Of a DNA stretch of 64,000 bases, positions 28,036 to 38,819 are shown piece by piece (position 1 is the stretch's first letter; each line of letters opens with the position of its first letter). Below the pieces are notes generated by a model that saw only the letters and a program-made list of their open reading frames with translations, ran no database searches and was not told the origin of the DNA. A program made the translations under genes and the position numbers. The stretch comes from Epiperipatus broadwayi (Eukaryota > Onychophora > Udeonychophora > Euonychophora > Peripatidae), in the NCBI GenBank assembly GCA_028023455.1, contig JAQFVV010012434.1, positions 3,854,928-3,918,927 on the forward strand, read 5' to 3'.

Positions 28036-29270
28036 TATAATATGCAGTTTGATGATAGTCACTAAATTGAAATTAAAATGCTTTAAAAATAAAATTGTAA
28101 AATTATCATTTATAGAAGATTGACTTAGTTATTCTTTAAAATAAAAATATTTATAAAAATGCTATAGTCAGCTGAGATTAAGAATTTCCACATCAACATT
28201 TGATTATACCACTTTATTGCTTGGTGAGTTAATATAAAGTTTGACTGCCTCTACAGACTTATGCTTCAGAATCTGACTTTCTGCCCACACCATGCAGAAT
28301 AGCCATAGCATAATTATTTTTATAGGATAAATATTTTTGGAGGTAATATTTCACATAAAAAATTTTTTTTACATAGGAAATACATAATATCCAAAATAAT
28401 TTGCTTATTGTATATTTTTGAATAATATTTTGTTTTATATGAATAGTTTTAAAATGAAATAAAAAGTATTTTTAATTTATTTTTATTTAAAAAAGAAATA
28501 TTGATATAGAATATAATTCCATTGTTGCTTGTATAAGAGCTTAATCTGAGCATAAAAAAAAAGGTTGAATTCAATTGTGCAAACTAATGTTTTTGTGTTT
28601 TTTTTAATTTTTAAAACTGCTTTACAACTAAAAATATATCCAGAAATCATTAATGTTTGTTTGCCAATCTCACCATTTATCTAAGCTGTGTATGTCAAGA
28701 AATCTATAAAATATTGTATTACATTTATTAATTGAATTGTGATAAATTTTTATGAGCATAAAGTATTTGTGATCTACAAAAATCATGAAACTAACAATGA
28801 TTATTTGATAATTTTTTTTATATTCAGAAGAATATTTTGTGTATTTTAATTGTCTCTGGTAATACATTGTATTGTACAATAATCATTCAATTTTTTAAGA
28901 TGATCACTGGAAACTGCAGAGTTAATAGGACAAATAATACAAATGTGGGATATTTTTTATAAAATTTCACTATTCTGGACAGATAATTTAATACAATTAA
29001 TTAGTTATATTATTCTTTATAATGAGTTATATTCATAATTTATAAAATATATTTAATTTAAAAATATTAATAATTTCTGACTGCCATGCATTAAATGCTC
29101 ATTAACATTCCTTCACTTTGTTACATCATTCAGATTATTTTTATGATTAATTAAAAAATATTAAAATACATTCTATTAATCTTTTGCAACTTACCAAGAT
29201 CAAATTACTGAAAAATTCAAAAGAATCAAAATTACTCGTTTTAGATTAAGATAATGTATTTTACATGGAG
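28036..29270. other. AT-rich DNA without a supported gene
   Basis: No repeats or coding signal seen. The minus ORF at 28670-28879 is unremarkable. Confidence 0.4.
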
Positions 29271-29279
29271 GCTAAACTT

Positions 29280-29490
29280 TCCATACAGTAGCACCAATTA
29301 GTGCAAGTTAGAGTAATTAATAGATGCAAGAAGGTTTGTGCATAAAATCCCCTTCTAGTGCCTACTCATACAATATCTTCAGACTAATTCTAGCATGTGG
29401 CTTTTATAAGTGAGGAGCCTTAGATGTGAGAGCACTGCATCTAGATCTTAGGATATATCATAAAAAGTAAAGAATGGTGAGCATGTAATG
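29280..29490 (+). repeat. Diverged fragment of repeat family R
   Basis: Shares TTTGTGCATAAAATCCC, CTAGTGCCTACT, GAGAGCACTGCA and TCTAGATCTTAGGAT-type words, in order, with the compound element at 19.9-21.1 kb. Confidence 0.6.
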
Positions 29491-29499
29491 TTTAGTGGT

Positions 29500-31030
29500 T
29501 TTAGTTAAAGACACAATGTAGCCATTTTAAAGAGAGAAAGCAAATACAAAATACATTTCATAGTATTAATTTCTGGAGTAAATAGTTAAGTAGATCTAAT
29601 TGAAATATTTTATTAAGTAAGAATTTTGTAATTGTTAAAATAATATAACTAAACTATTTATAAAATGTAGACATTATCTTATAATCCTTTTATTAGACAT
29701 CAAGATAAATCTCAAAAAGAAATTTTTAGTAAGAGCTTAATATTATTCACAAATAAATTATACAAAATACAGATGAGGTTACTCAAGAAGAGATGATATT
29801 AAAATTTAACTTCGATTTAATTGAGAATTTTTGGTAGTAAACTATTAGAGAAATAATAGAAAATAATGAAAGACTTTCACAAGAATAATAATCAAATAGG
29901 ATGCTGATTTAGAAAAAAATTCAAATTTTAACTTTTTTTCTCAAAGATTCCTGGAGAAACGTTTTTAAATTTGCATGTACATCATTATCATTATTATTTA
30001 AAAAAAAGGAATAGTAGTAAGACCTGAGTTCTGGAAGTACATGGTATTATGATACTAAGAGACAATTTTAAAATGCATTAATTTTGACACATTACTTTTT
30101 GAAAAAAGAAGCTTTTCAGAAAATTAAATAAGCAGACCTACTTTTAAAAATTTGGTCTGAGATAATGATACTTTTTAGGCTTTAATATTATAATAATATA
30201 TTATTAGAAAGAATATGTTGTATTTTATTAAATACCTTGAATTATTAGCCCTAGATGAATGCTATGTAATCCTATGTGCAAGATAGGCAATGTAGCTGAA
30301 ATGTAGCATAGACTCAAGATAATGTCATCACCATGTAATGATTATAAATAAAACATAATTTTAATATTTAAATAAACATCATAATATTTACTGATATAGT
30401 ACGATAGATTATTATTGTTAAAATAATTGTATAATTATTAGGATCAACGTGTTAAAATTATTTTTATCAGAATTATTTATATATATTTTCCTAGCTTTTT
30501 CTATTATTATTTTATATATTGGTTATGTTTTTGTATTTTTTAATTTCATTTTTTATTTTGATTTTTTATTTTGTAATTGCATTATCATTTTTTATATGAC
30601 AGTCAAAAATGATTAACGATTTAAAATTCAAAACAAAAATTTTCAAAGATAGCATTGAGAAATGTCACAGAACGTGTTCTAGCCACTTGTTTTTGTTTGT
30701 GGAATTCATTACTATGAATTTATCAATTTCGTCTGTTAAATTTGATAATCTTTTGATTACAATGGAGTTTACATTTGCATATAAAATACTTCATTTGCAT
30801 TTGATTGTTAAATGAATTTTCACTTAGTGGACTATAGTCTCTACTAAAAATGACAAAGCTTCAGACAGATGCATTTTTATATTTTTGTTCTTTCATGTAT
30901 ATATATATATAGAGAGAGAGAGAGAAAGGGGAGAGTGCTCTATGTTCATGAGTAATTGGTTCTGGAAAAACAGCTTCATTGTAGAATTTTATTTAATGGG
31001 AACCAGATTCTCTTAGAAATATCTTTATTA
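29500..31030. other. AT-rich DNA with one (TA)n(AG)n run
   Basis: The dinucleotide run lies at about 30897-30925. The plus ORF at 30609-30815 (68 codons) shows no recognisable feature. Nothing else stands out. Confidence 0.4.
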
Positions 31031-31062
31031 AGGTTTAATACAATCGATTGTATGTTAAACCT
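31031..31062. repeat. Near-perfect 32-bp palindrome
   Basis: AGGTTTAATACAATCGAT continues as its own reverse complement with a single offset, centred on ATCGAT. It has no loop, so it is a cruciform-type palindrome rather than a hairpin gene. Function unknown. Confidence 0.6.
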
Positions 31063-32992
31063 GTGCAATCTATACCTCAATATTTTTCTGAACCTTTGCT
31101 AATCATGAGCTTAGCTTTTATAAGTATATCAGTTTCTAATGATTATACTATAATTTTATTTTTATGGTCATTGCATTAATTTAGCATCTTTACTTTTTAG
31201 TTAATATAAGATAAATACATATTTAAACAACGAAAAGTGGATAGTTAGCTACATTGTCTTTGGATTAATTATCTGAAAAGAAAATTCTAGACTGGTTAGT
31301 GGCCTAAAAATAATTCTAAATTTCATAAAGTCCAGGTACTAATCTGAGATCTTGGATATGGTACATTGATGTAATAACTACCAATCTATTAGTCTTATTA
31401 CTAATAAAATGTACTTACAAACCTACAATATATATTTATATAGTAGTTTTTCTATATCTATTATATTTAGTTCCAAAGTCACATATAATGCAAATTATTT
31501 TGTAATGATAATTCTATTTTAAACATGGATAGTATGTTCTATGCACACACTTACAAATTACACAAAACACAGATACTCTTTAACATGTGTACACACATAT
31601 TTATGATAGAAATTAATTTAAAAATTACACTACTATACAAATTAATAAAATACAAACCGATTATTGTTTACAAATTCAGATCAATTGCCATACCATCTGA
31701 TATCAAAGTTTCATTTAAAACAAATAACAAAATGAATTCAGTTTTTATATTAAATCTAAATTCTTGGATAAACATATATTACAAATAGTGATAACAAAAG
31801 CAAAATTTATGACAATTGAGATGTTTTGTGGATCCAGTTGAATTTCTATAAATTTAAAGCCAAATTAAGTGGAGTTCCAATAACACCTCAGATTATTGAA
31901 ATTTTGTTTTTGTTCTTGTCATTATTTATTTTATATATTGATAGATGCAGTTTTTTCAGTAATTATTTCATACTGTATACAAAATCATTACAGATGTACA
32001 AGCAATAATGGCACATATTTGTTTTAGTCTATTTCTTATTTCATGAATTTATGATTCATTCTTTTTAAACAAAACATTAACTTGTGAATACATTTTTTTT
32101 ATTTCACAATTAAATGAATAATTTTCATCTTACTACTCAGAGGAAGCACTTCACGAATTTTCTTCAACTTGGTAGAATTGCTATGATTTTTAGCTATATG
32201 CTATGCAACTATTTAAAATAAAATTGTAAATTTGAAAAAAATAAAATAAAATATTAAAACACTAAGATTATTTAGACTACAAAAGCATTATGGAATGAAT
32301 ATATAAAACTGAGTGAGAACATGAGACTTGTGTAATACTTACAGAGAGCATTGCTAAACAAAAAAAAAGATTACTGATGTATGAGTAAATAATATAAATT
32401 CATAAAATGTACATCATTCTAATTAATCTATTAATTAATAATTTACTAAGGCTGTAACCTTAGAAATAAGGTTTAAAAAATTTGGGGGGGGGAATCTTTA
32501 ATATTAAAAAAACACACTCAATGATAAAAAGAAAGAAAGATCTTCTTCTTTCTACTTCTTAGTTTTTTAGTTGTAATATGGCTTCCTCCCCCTTCTTTTT
32601 TTTTTTTTTTTTTCTTTTTTTTCTTATCTAATCTTGTGTTTTTTAGACTTTTAAGGGCCTTCTTCTTTTTTTTTTTATTTGGGTTTTTTTTAAGTTAGGC
32701 TTGATTAAATATTAATTTATTAATGGGCGTTTAATAAAAATTTATATTTAATCTATTAATGTTAATGTTTATTTATATATTTTATTTTGCATATAAATGA
32801 TTTAACAACTATAAAGACAGCAGATATAGTTACTTCTCTATACATCACATAAACAAATATTTAATCATTAAAAAGTTTATTTCCAAGTTGCATTTTTATT
32901 AAGATTTAAAAGAAAACCAATTTATTCTAAAAAATAACAATAAAATAAATAAGAAAAAAATCACTATATTATAAAATAAATATTAAATTAAA
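31063..32992. other. AT-rich DNA without a supported gene
   Basis: Includes T-rich low-complexity sequence at about 32590-32700 and a poly-G stretch near 32485. Plus ORFs at 31525-31788 and 31826-32008 lack recognisable motifs and are probably chance. Confidence 0.4.
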
Positions 32993-33215
32993 CAATGAGC
33001 ATTGTTAATTGCTCAACAAGCTTTGTGATAAATGCTTAGATATAGTATCTGAAGCTATCCTAGCACCTGTCTGAGGAGCACCAAAGCACAAAACCATTGG
33101 TCAGAGGTTGGGGGGGGGGAGATTCCTGACAGAGATATTTTAAATGCTTTCTCTGGCTAAGCATTTATCACAAACTTGTTACTTGTTGAGCAATTAGCAA
33201 TGCTCATTGTTTATA
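32993..33215. mobile_element. Foldback element carrying the hammerhead-like repeat (copy B)
   Basis: The arms start ACAATGAGCATTG and continue with AATTGCTCAACAAG and TTTGTGATAAATGCTTAG on both strands (about 50 bp each, with one arm carrying a small insertion). The centre holds the repeat also seen at 4.47-4.58 kb. At 223 bp with no coding capacity it behaves like a MITE. The 4.5 kb copy does not share these arms, so the ribozyme-like core may be an older unit that was captured. Confidence 0.6.
33065..33108 (+). ncRNA. Degraded hammerhead-ribozyme-like motif (copy B)
   Basis: CTGAGGA is at 33071-33077, followed by a 12-nt stem II region. The second core box reads AAAA (33090-33093) instead of GAAA, so G12 is lost. 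Stem III is perfect (CC, loop ATT, GG) and is followed by TC (33101-33102), giving the canonical GUC triplet. ACCTGT and AGAGGT can pair as stem I with one mismatch. It complements copy A: the lesion in each copy is intact in the other. Confidence 0.4.
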
Positions 33216-33724
33216 TCTTACAAGCTTAAAAAAATGGGGTCATGTGATCCATGACTCTATTTTTTATTTGACTAAATATTAAATTGGCATTTATAATAAT
33301 GTTGGGAAATCAGCTAATCTTACAAAATCGATTTTAATCTTCAATTTTTTATTCGTTTTCAATATGAAAAATGTTTATATTATTTTATTTAAATTTGTAT
33401 TTTATATTCACTTTATTAGAATTAAATATTCCTTTGTCCTATTTTTTATTAATTTTTATTAATAGAAAGAAAAATCTGTAATAATTTTTTTTAGTAAAAA
33501 TAAAAGTTAAACAACGTTACTTCAATTGTAATTTATAAATAAAATATTTTTTTATTATAAATTACTCAATGCAATATTAAATAAACATTGTTAAATATAT
33601 AAATGATTTTATTAGGAATTATTTTATAATTTTAAAATATTTTCTACCATATATCATTGATTCCATATTTACAAAAAAAATATCACATTTTAAAATCATT
33701 TCCCACATTTATATGTTTATATTT

Positions 33725-33875
33725 AGTGAGATTCTATGAAGTTTCAAGAATATGAAACAAATCTGGGGATACTGGATGAGTGGGGGAGCTAGATAAAAAT
33801 TTTATGCACAAATCTTCTTGCATACATTAAATTACTAAGGCTTGCACTGGGTAACACTACTCTATAGAGAGTTTG
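33725..33875 (-). repeat. Diverged fragment of repeat family R (minus strand)
   Basis: Reads as the reverse complement of the family R words CAGTGCAAGCCTTA, GCAAGAAGATTTGTGCATAA and CAGTATCCCCAGA. Confidence 0.55.
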
Positions 33876-34010
33876 CTAGGATTTTATCTTTACTTTTTAC
33901 AATATATAATACAGTAGTATTTTTGTATGCATAATTTTCTGTTTACATACAGAAACAAGCGAATAATTTGCAGTAAATGAGGAAGTATAAGTGTATTAAA
34001 CAAATTACTA

Positions 34011-34011
<1 letters not shown>

Positions 34012-34044
<33 letters not shown>

Positions 34045-34055
34045 ATGTGTGTGTT
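34012..34055. repeat. (TA)n(TG)n microsatellite
   Basis: TA units pass into TG units, as at 27.58 kb. Confidence 0.95.
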
Positions 34056-34224
34056 CATCCACACATATGCATATCAACTGAATATTTAGTAGGATTTTAT
34101 ATTTGTTCCTGTTATATCATTTTTATTTCTTAGTGTATTCAAAAGAACTATCAATTTTAATAATACAATAAATGCTATTAAGCACAACCATTCATGTTAT
34201 TTTCAACAATTATTAATTCATAGT

Positions 34225-35950
34225 AGAATAAAGATCTCTCCATGTTTAATCCAGTTTTCTAAATTACTATTTCTCTTCCCCACTATACACTAGCAAAGTT
34301 CTTTATTTCATTCCACCAATCTGACTAATTATCTTTTTTTAAGTATTTTGCAATAATTTGGAATTCAGTTTAAGGCTTCATCTGTCTATCTATTACCATC
34401 TTTTCTAGAAATATGTCCAGTCTAGTTCCACTTCATTTATTAAATTTTTACAATGACATGTCTGTGATATCTTTTTGTTTTCTCAATTATGTATTTCATT
34501 TTTGATCACATACATTTCTCTATACTTCACTGTGTCTCTGAATTGCTCTTCAGTTAAATATCTTGTCTCAAATCTATAAGAAAGATTGGTAAAACATAGA
34601 TAATAATATTTCCTTATAACATTAAGATATTTTTGTCAAAAATGCTACATTCAAATTTGATTATCTGATTAATTGCATCTATCTGTATTAATAATTTGAT
34701 CAAGATGTTTGTAGTTGTTAACTTCTAATTTATATTTATCAATATTTAGTTTGTTCTTTTGAAAAACTCCATTTAGCATTGATTTAGTCTCTTTAGCATT
34801 TATCTTTACTCCTATTTTCTTTCTATTATCTGATAATTCTTGCAACAGTTGCTGAAGCTTTAAAGCATTATTTGAAAAAAAAAACAGTTACATCATCTGC
34901 ATAATCTAAAAGACATTTATTTTGTTTAGTTTGACTTCTTTAGCTTACCACTTTATTACACAAAAGATTTTTAGTAAAACTCCACCTAAAAAGTACACTC
35001 TTCTCAATATTAATCTTCTTTGTATTATTACATAATTTAATCATAGTTTATCATTTTGATAAATATTTTTTGTAAAATGCAATATTCTAGGTCTATATCT
35101 TGATGATAAAATATTTTAATCACTATAGAAACAAGTATGTTTTCATAATCAACAAATCCAGAGTGCAATAGCCATATTCTTTAAACATTTTTATAATCTT
35201 CTTTAATAGCTGAATATGATCAGTAGTGGTGAAAGTATTAAAAAATCCAGAGTGTTTTTTTAATTGGTTAAAATGTAAAGTTAATTGGAGATGAGTTGTA
35301 ATTAATTACTTTTGTCAAAATTTTGCATATTACTGATAAAAAAAACTATAGTTTTGTAATTTGTAATATCTGCTTTACACATTTCATAAATAACAATGTT
35401 ATGACTACATTCTTTCAATCATCTGATATATCTTTATCATTTAAATATTTGTTATATAACCTTGCTAATAATTTTCCTATTTCTCTACCTGCTTCATTTA
35501 AATTATTGATTATATTTTTATCATTTTCTGAATCAATAATCATTCACCATGTTGAATTTATTGATAACAATACAAACTTAAAATATATATATTCTTTTAA
35601 TCAAAATATAATCCAATTCTGTCACATTATTATTTAGATATCTCTATGTTTATTTCTGTTCAGCATTTTCTAAAAAAAAAAAATTGTAATCTACATTTTT
35701 TTTTTGTGTGTGTGTGAATTCCATAAGTTTGTGGTGGTTTTTTTTTTCATTTCTATCATCATAATCAAGTTTATCCACAGTATATTCATCTTTCAATTGT
35801 TTACCAATTCTAGCTTTCATGACTCAATGATAATTTTGAAATGTTGTTTGGTCTGATCAAAAGCATTTAGTCCATCCATATAAAAATGTTCTACTTGTCC
35901 ATCATAATGAAAACTTGTTGGTACATAAATCACAATATAGTTGTATTTCT
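34225..35950 (-). mobile_element. Old, 5'-truncated RTE-clade LINE copy
   Basis: Collinear with the 36.9-39.4 kb copy: 3' region at about 34225-34460, RT at about 34560-35330, and part of the endonuclease region up to about 35950 (word GATCAAAAGCATT and following). Reading frames are destroyed by many substitutions and indels. The 5' third and the 5' UTR are absent. Confidence 0.65.
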
Positions 35951-36750
35951 AGTTATATTTACATATTTTAATATTCTATTATACAACGTTTTGTGAGTGC
36001 ATACATGTATAAAACTTATTTGAAATATATTTTTAAATAAATTTGTATTATTATATGTTCTTCAATTATCAATAATATCAATTTTGTAATTTAATTTGTT
36101 GATAATGAATAAAATATTAAAAAAAAATAATGACTTAAAATAGTCAGTATAATGTATTTATGAAGTTATTAATTTTTATTAAAATATTATTTGGTTTTTA
36201 ATTTATAAAAATTTGTATAGTAGAATTTTAGCTGTTGTTTTGACTTAAATAAAAACTTTATTTATGCATACTACAGGGAACCCTTTTTTGCACATTAAAA
36301 ATTATAATGTGATGAATTCAACTTTATTAACTCATGAAATGGAATTGTCAAAAAATAGCTACATTTATTTACCACTTTCAGCTAATAAATATATTTTCAA
36401 ATAGAATCAAAGCTAATAATTAATTTGAAATGCAAGTAATTTTTTTAAGATAAATTTTGTTTACTGTTAACATTTTAAACTTTTTTAAATAATAACTTTA
36501 ATAATTTTTAAGATTTTTAAGTCTGTTTACAAAAACTTCCTAACCAGAAACTACATTTTTATCTTTTAGTCAAATAATATAATCTCTCTACTAATAACAT
36601 TATTTGAAATTAACTATCAAGATTATAGACAAAATAATTTCTTTATACTGCACAATCCCCCTTTCTCTATATCCATGGCATTTTGGTTTCAAATAATAGT
36701 AAGTGTACAAATGTACATTTATGTTTAAAATGTACCTAACTTACATACAT
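35951..36750. other. AT-rich DNA without a supported gene
   Basis: No repeat or coding signal seen between the old RTE copy and the SINE. Confidence 0.4.
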
Positions 36751-36762
36751 ATGGTCAAGCAT

Positions 36763-36844
36763 TGGTGGGCTTGTGGTTAGCATAGCTACCTTCCAAGTAA
36801 CTGGCCTGGGTTCGCTTATATGTCAATGCTTTGACACATGAAAA
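36763..36844 (+). repeat. tRNA-derived SINE
   Basis: The A-box-like TTGTGGTTAGCATAGC is followed 30 bases later by GGTTCGCTTAT (B-box-like), then GACACATGAAAA and a (CA)n(TA)n tail. Spacing fits an internal RNA polymerase III promoter of tRNA origin, but no tRNA cloverleaf closes. A second, shorter copy lies at 6085-6143. It runs toward the RTE copy, whose 3' end meets the same microsatellite. Confidence 0.6.
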
Positions 36845-36872
36845 CACACACACACACATATATATATATATC
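36845..36872. repeat. (CA)n(TA)n microsatellite between SINE and LINE 3' ends
   Basis: CA units pass into TA units and then into the ATC/GAT tail of the RTE copy. Confidence 0.9.
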
Positions 36873-36924
36873 ATCATCAACCATTATCAATCCACTGCAG
36901 GATGAAGGTCTCTCCAAGTTTAAT

Positions 36925-38331
36925 CTATCTTCTCCGATCTTTAGCTTCTCTTCTCCACAACACCCCTGCACATTTTCTTATTTCATCCATCCATCTCACA
37001 TGTGGTCTCTTTCTGGGTCTTTTACAATCTCTTGGAATCCAGTTTAAAATTTCAATTGTCCATTTATTATCTCTTCTAGCAATATGTCCAGCCCAACTCC
37101 ATTTCAATCTTTTAATTTTTTCAATAAGGTCAGTAACACCTGTTTGTTGTCTTACCCATACATTGCATTTTCGATCTCTTCTTGTTACTCCCAACATACA
37201 TCTCTCCATACTCCTTTGAGTGGTCTGAAGTCTCTGTATTGCTTTTCCATTAAGTGTCCAAGTCTCAGATCCATAAGTAAGAACTGGTAAAACACATTTG
37301 TTAAAAACCATCCTTTTCAAACACATAGGCATATTTCTTTTTAGTATCAAGTTATTTCTACCAAAAGCACTCCAACCAAGTTTAATTCTATGATTAATTT
37401 CCTCCATTATGTTTCCATCTGTATTAATAATCTGACCAAGGTATTTGTAACTGTTAACTTCTTCTAATTCGTCATAATCAATCTTTATTTTCATATTTTG
37501 AGCAAATCGATTAAACATTACTTTAGTCTTTTTAACATTTATCTTTAGTCCTACTTTTCTACTTTCATCTGCTAACTCCTGCAACATTTCCTGCAGCTCT
37601 GAAGCATTATTTGCAAAAACAACTACATCATCTGCAAAATCTAAATGACTTAAATACTCTCCATTTACTTTCACTCCTTTAGTTTCCCATTTTAATCCAC
37701 AAAATACTTCTTGCAGCACTGCTGTAAAGAGTTTTGGAGATATGTTGTCACCTTGTCTTACACCTTTCTCAATGTTGATTTTTCCAGTATCATTATGTAA
37801 TCTAATTGTTGCTGTTGCATTTTTATAAATATTCTTTAAAATATGACAATATCCTGGATCTATACCTTGATGATTTAATGCTTTAATCACTGAAGAAATG
37901 TGTATAGAATCGAATGCCTTTTCATAATCTACAAATCCAAAACATAATGACAACTCATATTCGTTTGACCTTTCTATGACTTCTCTCAATACCTGGATAT
38001 GATCTATTGTACTAAAACCACTTTTAAATCCAGCTTGTTCTCTTGGTTGGTGGAAATCCAAAGTTCTCTGTAGACGAGTTGTAATTATCTTGGTAAATTT
38101 TTTATATAAAACTGATAAAAGGCTGATAGGTCTGTAATTTCTAATATCTTCTTTATCACCTTTTTTAAATATTAATATTATTACTGCATTCTTCCAATCT
38201 TCCAGTACATCTTTATCATTTAGACATTTGGTATATAACTTTGCTAAAATTGTTTCTATTTCTTCACCTGCTTCTTTTAATATATCAATTATAATTCCAT
38301 CATTTCCTGGAGCTTTCCTTTCTTCATACAC
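36925..38331 (-). CDS. RTE reverse transcriptase and C-terminal domain
   Basis: 468 codons. RT blocks in order: KAPGNDGI (residue 6 onward), FKKGDKEDIRNYRPISLL (55-72), AFDSIH (129-134), VRQGDNISP (191-199) and the catalytic FADDVVVF (232-239). After the thumb comes the C-terminal domain typical of the clade, with GWSAFGR, LTYGSETWTL, WAGHIARR and ILNWIPRDCKRPR. The stop lies beyond 36925 in the ATG-less tail. All catalytic residues are kept. The element is held back only by the two upstream frameshifts. Confidence 0.92.
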   Translation of the reverse strand: MYEERKAPGNDGIIIDILKEAGEEIETILAKLYTKCLNDKDVLEDWKNAVIILIFKKGDKEDIRNYRPISLLSVLYKKFTKIITTRLQRTLDFHQPREQAGFKSGFSTIDHIQVLREVIERSNEYELSLCFGFVDYEKAFDSIHISSVIKALNHQGIDPGYCHILKNIYKNATATIRLHNDTGKINIEKGVRQGDNISPKLFTAVLQEVFCGLKWETKGVKVNGEYLSHLDFADDVVVFANNASELQEMLQELADESRKVGLKINVKKTKVMFNRFAQNMKIKIDYDELEEVNSYKYLGQIINTDGNIMEEINHRIKLGWSAFGRNNLILKRNMPMCLKRMVFNKCVLPVLTYGSETWTLNGKAIQRLQTTQRSMERCMLGVTRRDRKCNVWVRQQTGVTDLIEKIKRLKWSWAGHIARRDNKWTIEILNWIPRDCKRPRKRPHVRWMDEIRKCAGVLWRREAKDRRR

Positions 38332-38819
38332 TTAATTGCATGTCTCACTTCTTCATTTAAAATTCTGGGCAATTCGGAAGATGTAATAGATATAGGAGGT
38401 ACTTGTTCTTTATTACTATATAATTCTTGATAAAAATCTTCTACCAATTTCATGATGTCATCTCTCTTTTTAGTAATAATTCCAACTTTTTTTCTTATTG
38501 CAGATATAAATTTTCTACCAATACCAAAATGTTGTTTAACATTTTTGAGACTTTTATTTTCTTCTGCAGCTTTCCTTGCTATTTCACAGTTATACTTTCT
38601 TATATCATTTTCAACTCTTTTCCGTACCATTTTACAAAATTCGAGATATTCAATTCTTTTTAATACATCATTTTTGTATATCTTCATATTCCTTCTTTTC
38701 TTCATAAATTCTCTAGTCTCAGTAGAAATTTTATTAGTCAATTGCTGCTTTTTTCTACCACCTATGTTTGCTGCAGTTTTTAAAAGTGTATCAGTTATTT
38801 TCATATTAATTTCATTCAA
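38289..38819 (-). CDS. RTE linker region between endonuclease and RT
   Basis: 176 codons in a second frame. The first dozen residues (MNEINMKITDTLL) repeat the end of the preceding ORF because they come from the duplicated 53-bp unit. The remainder (KISTETREFMKKRR, then VGIITKKRDD, then the EEVRHAI helix) matches the usual segment before the RT fingers. The frame ends at 38289 after a single-base deletion near 38310: the downstream frame resumes with KAPGNDGI, the first RT block. The older copy at 59.8 kb lacks this deletion. Confidence 0.85.
   Translation of the reverse strand: MNEINMKITDTLLKTAANIGGRKKQQLTNKISTETREFMKKRRNMKIYKNDVLKRIEYLEFCKMVRKRVENDIRKYNCEIARKAAEENKSLKNVKQHFGIGRKFISAIRKKVGIITKKRDDIMKLVEDFYQELYSNKEQVPPISITSSELPRILNEEVRHAIKCMKKGKLQEMMEL

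Noticed and set aside
36763-36835. A functional tRNA gene
   Set aside because: Box-like motifs are present but acceptor and anticodon stems do not form, and the sequence continues into a SINE-type tail.
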